Assembly (NCBI GenBank): GCA_964508765.1
Contig: CAZDVD010000012.1
Span: forward strand, 1 to 64,000
DNA length: 64,000 nucleotides
Reading direction: 5' to 3'
Source: JABMPR01 sp964508765
GTDB taxonomy: Bacteria; Fidelibacterota; UBA8477; JABMPR01
Shown: positions 62,504 to 64,000 of the stretch, one piece after another
How positions within the stretch are numbered: the stretch's first letter is position 1
How the letters are laid out: each line of letters opens with the position of its first letter
The notes under the pieces: model-generated
What the model saw: only the letters and a program-made list of their open reading frames with translations
Databases searched by the model: none
Told to the model about the DNA's origin: nothing
Made by a program: the position numbers and the translations under genes

Positions 62504-63496
62504 CTAAAGAGCGTGGCGATACCTGTCCATGATCTCTTGGACAGGGAGAACCTGTGTGATACCCCCAACACTTTTCCCCGCTTGCAGGAAATGCTGGTAG
62601 GCACCCCCCTTCCCAAGGTCACTTTTCAGGGTTCTGAAAGAACGCAGGGTGTAAAACATACGCATGTATTTCTTGGTCCTTGAGCCCTTGAGCATGAGGC
62701 GAGCGAGCGTCCCTGCTTTGATACCCGTGCTTTTGATATAGTCTGTTTCAATAATAGAAACGGGAACACCAGAAAGTTTATCCGTGAGGACAATCCTATC
62801 CTCCTCAGCATCCAGAATAGCCTGCTTATAGTCCTGATTGGCACTGCACTCCTGTGTAGCAATAAAGCGGGTTCCCATCTGGATACCTGAATAGCCCAGA
62901 TCTAACATGCTGGCGACTTCCTGAGGTGAGCTAACCCCACCAGCACAAATCAGAGGTTTACCACAATCAACCAGAGCTTCATAGAGCCTGGTAGCTGATT
63001 CAGTACCAGCATGTCCACCGGCTCGATCATTGACACAGATCAAACCATCCACATCACCTAGAATGGCTTTCTCAGCCCATTTCCGATTGGTTGTATTGTG
63101 GTATACTAGACCGCCTTGAGCATGGATTTTATCAGCAAAAGGTTTAGGGTTACCCAGCGCGGTGACAAAAAAAGTAACCCCTTCCTCCAGAGAAATATCC
63201 AGCCAGGCTTTAATGCGATCGAGATAACGCTGTGAGCTTTTCTCAATGAGGAGATTGAGGCCAATTGGTTTGGAGGTGAGACTGCGAATGTAACGCAGAC
63301 CTTCACGAAAATCATAACCGTGGACATAGGTGAGACTGAGGGGCTGGACAATACCAATCCCTCCCGCCTCTGAGATGGCTGCCACCAATTCCGGGTTGGA
63401 GCAGGGGTACATGGCACCCCCGATGATGGGGAGAGCAATGTCCAGGTCTTGACAGAAAGTATTGAGTGGTTTTTGTGATCCCCCCGACTGACTCAT
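62504..63496 (-). CDS. Nitronate monooxygenase (2-nitropropane dioxygenase family)
   Basis: 330 residues, TIM-barrel FMN enzyme. 'PIIGGAMYPCSNPELVAAISEAGG' (N-terminal flavin region), 'VNDRAGGHAG' with the catalytic-type histidine, and 'CAGGVSSPQEVASMLDLGYSGIQMGT' are typical. It oxidises nitronates; related proteins act as enoyl-ACP reductases (FabK), so the exact reaction is open. It overlaps the upstream gene by 4 bp. Confidence 0.88.
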   Translation of the reverse strand: MSQSGGSQKPLNTFCQDLDIALPIIGGAMYPCSNPELVAAISEAGGIGIVQPLSLTYVHGYDFREGLRYIRSLTSKPIGLNLLIEKSSQRYLDRIKAWLDISLEEGVTFFVTALGNPKPFADKIHAQGGLVYHNTTNRKWAEKAILGDVDGLICVNDRAGGHAGTESATRLYEALVDCGKPLICAGGVSSPQEVASMLDLGYSGIQMGTRFIATQECSANQDYKQAILDAEEDRIVLTDKLSGVPVSIIETDYIKSTGIKAGTLARLMLKGSRTKKYMRMFYTLRSFRTLKSDLGKGGAYQHFLQAGKSVGGITQVLPVQEIMDRYRHAL

Positions 63497-63831
63497 TTGT
63501 TCATTCCATAGACTGTTTTAATTTTTTCAGACCGTAGAAAAAAGCCAGTCCAGGCTGTATAGAGAGCCACAACACCCATGATGATCAAAAGTCTGATCCA
63601 GCCATCCCCAGAAGCAATGCGAACCTGGATGTACTCATAGGCACCATACAGCCAGACCACTGCGGCTACATAGGCAAATACTTCCAGGCTGATAATGACC
63701 CACTTCTGTTTAATAAAAAAGAGAAAGGGGATGAGCAAAGTGAGCCCGGCCAGAATGTCGTGGTTCCCACGAGAAAAGTGGGCGGCCAGGATGAGGATCA
63801 TGAAGACGTAAGCGATAATTCGAGATTTCAA
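63493..63831 (-). CDS. Membrane protein, unknown function
   Basis: 112 residues with about four hydrophobic segments. Its stop overlaps the start of the nitronate monooxygenase gene. A partial prmC-like gene lies upstream on the same strand, so the three may form one operon. Confidence 0.65.
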   Translation of the reverse strand: MKSRIIAYVFMILILAAHFSRGNHDILAGLTLLIPFLFFIKQKWVIISLEVFAYVAAVVWLYGAYEYIQVRIASGDGWIRLLIIMGVVALYTAWTGFFLRSEKIKTVYGMNK

Positions 63832-63852
63832 TTTTGTTTCCTTTCAAAAAAG

Positions 63853-64000
63853 TTAGGGGAGGTATTTACCTGATATGATACGGGGATCACCATTGTAGTC
63901 CTGGATGATTTCCAGGTCACGAAAGCCCTTCTGCATAAAAATATTTAACACGGAATTTTCTTGGGGGGGACCGCCAAATTCAAAAAGAAAATGCCCCCCT
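63853..64000 (-). CDS. prmC: C-terminal end of a PrmC-like protein methyltransferase (partial)
   Basis: The minus-strand frame enters at the window edge and ends at the stop 63853-63855, giving about 48 residues. These read 'GGHFLFEFGG...ENSVLNIFMQKGFRDLEIIQDYNGDPRIISGKYL', the pattern of the PrmC/HemK C-terminus (G-F-x-D-x-E, then D-x-x-G-x-x-R). PrmC methylates the GGQ glutamine of release factors. The catalytic NPPY motif lies outside the window. Confidence 0.75.
   Translation of the reverse strand, partial: GGHFLFEFGGPPQENSVLNIFMQKGFRDLEIIQDYNGDPRIISGKYLP

Overview
The window is a bacterial chromosome segment of moderate GC content, coding-dense on both strands. Several traits suggest the FCB superphylum: a ccoNO fusion, a C-terminal sorting tail on a secreted phosphatase like those of type IX secretion substrates, and a UbiA-family enzyme resembling geranylgeranylglycerol-phosphate prenyltransferases. 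A lineage near Marinimicrobia/Neomarinimicrobiota is my best guess, but this is inference: there is no rRNA gene in the window. I found no tRNA, CRISPR array, prophage or intact insertion sequence.

Layout. 1-0.7 kb: Phd/ParE-type toxin-antitoxin pair with a candidate operator. 1.1-8.1 kb: membrane J-domain protein, valS, a frame-broken PafA-type alkaline phosphatase and a TonB-C lipoprotein. 8.5-16.8 kb: a complete cbb3 oxidase locus, rrf2-ccoI-ccoS-ccoNO-ccoQ-ccoP, then a hairpin, then ccoG-ccoH. This gives a high-affinity terminal oxidase together with its copper-loading ATPase and assembly factors, led by a probable Fe-S regulator. 16.9-23.1 kb: TPR lipoprotein, saccharopine-dehydrogenase-like enzyme with an amino-acid permease, an epimerase, small membrane proteins and a bacteriohemerythrin. 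23.2-30.7 kb: a five-gene peptide ABC importer (Opp/Yej type). Its OppD-like ATPase carries two hydrophobic insertions inside the nucleotide-binding domain, its OppB-like permease carries an extra extracytoplasmic segment, and a broken four-helix-bundle gene sits between the binding protein and the permeases.

31-35.6 kb: DUF1801 protein, transglutaminase-like protein, ATP-grasp enzyme and a lipoprotein amidase. 35.7-38.5 kb: lrp-hom-trans-sulfuration operon (minus strand), probably for methionine/homoserine metabolism. 38.7-42.6 kb: secreted hypothetical protein, arsenate reductase, DNA alkyl-cysteine methyltransferase, AraC-GyrI regulator and a PIN-PhoH ATPase. 42.8-48.3 kb: GAF/HD-GYP signalling protein, PH-domain protein, ABC-2 exporter and a CvfB-like S1 protein. 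48.8-53.8 kb: dtd, dnaE and the UbiA prenyltransferase. 53.9-64 kb: secreted phosphatase-like protein, two methyltransferase-like genes, aminotransferase-pckA, a UshA-like nucleotidase lipoprotein, nitronate monooxygenase and the 3' end of a prmC-like gene running off the edge.

The spacers are unusually rich in small dispersed palindromes. I recognise at least four sequence families, some in three or more copies. One copy carries a second hairpin inserted exactly in its loop, and another copy supplies the stop codon of the arsenate reductase gene. The membrane-inserted OppD-like ATPase is the most unusual coding feature.
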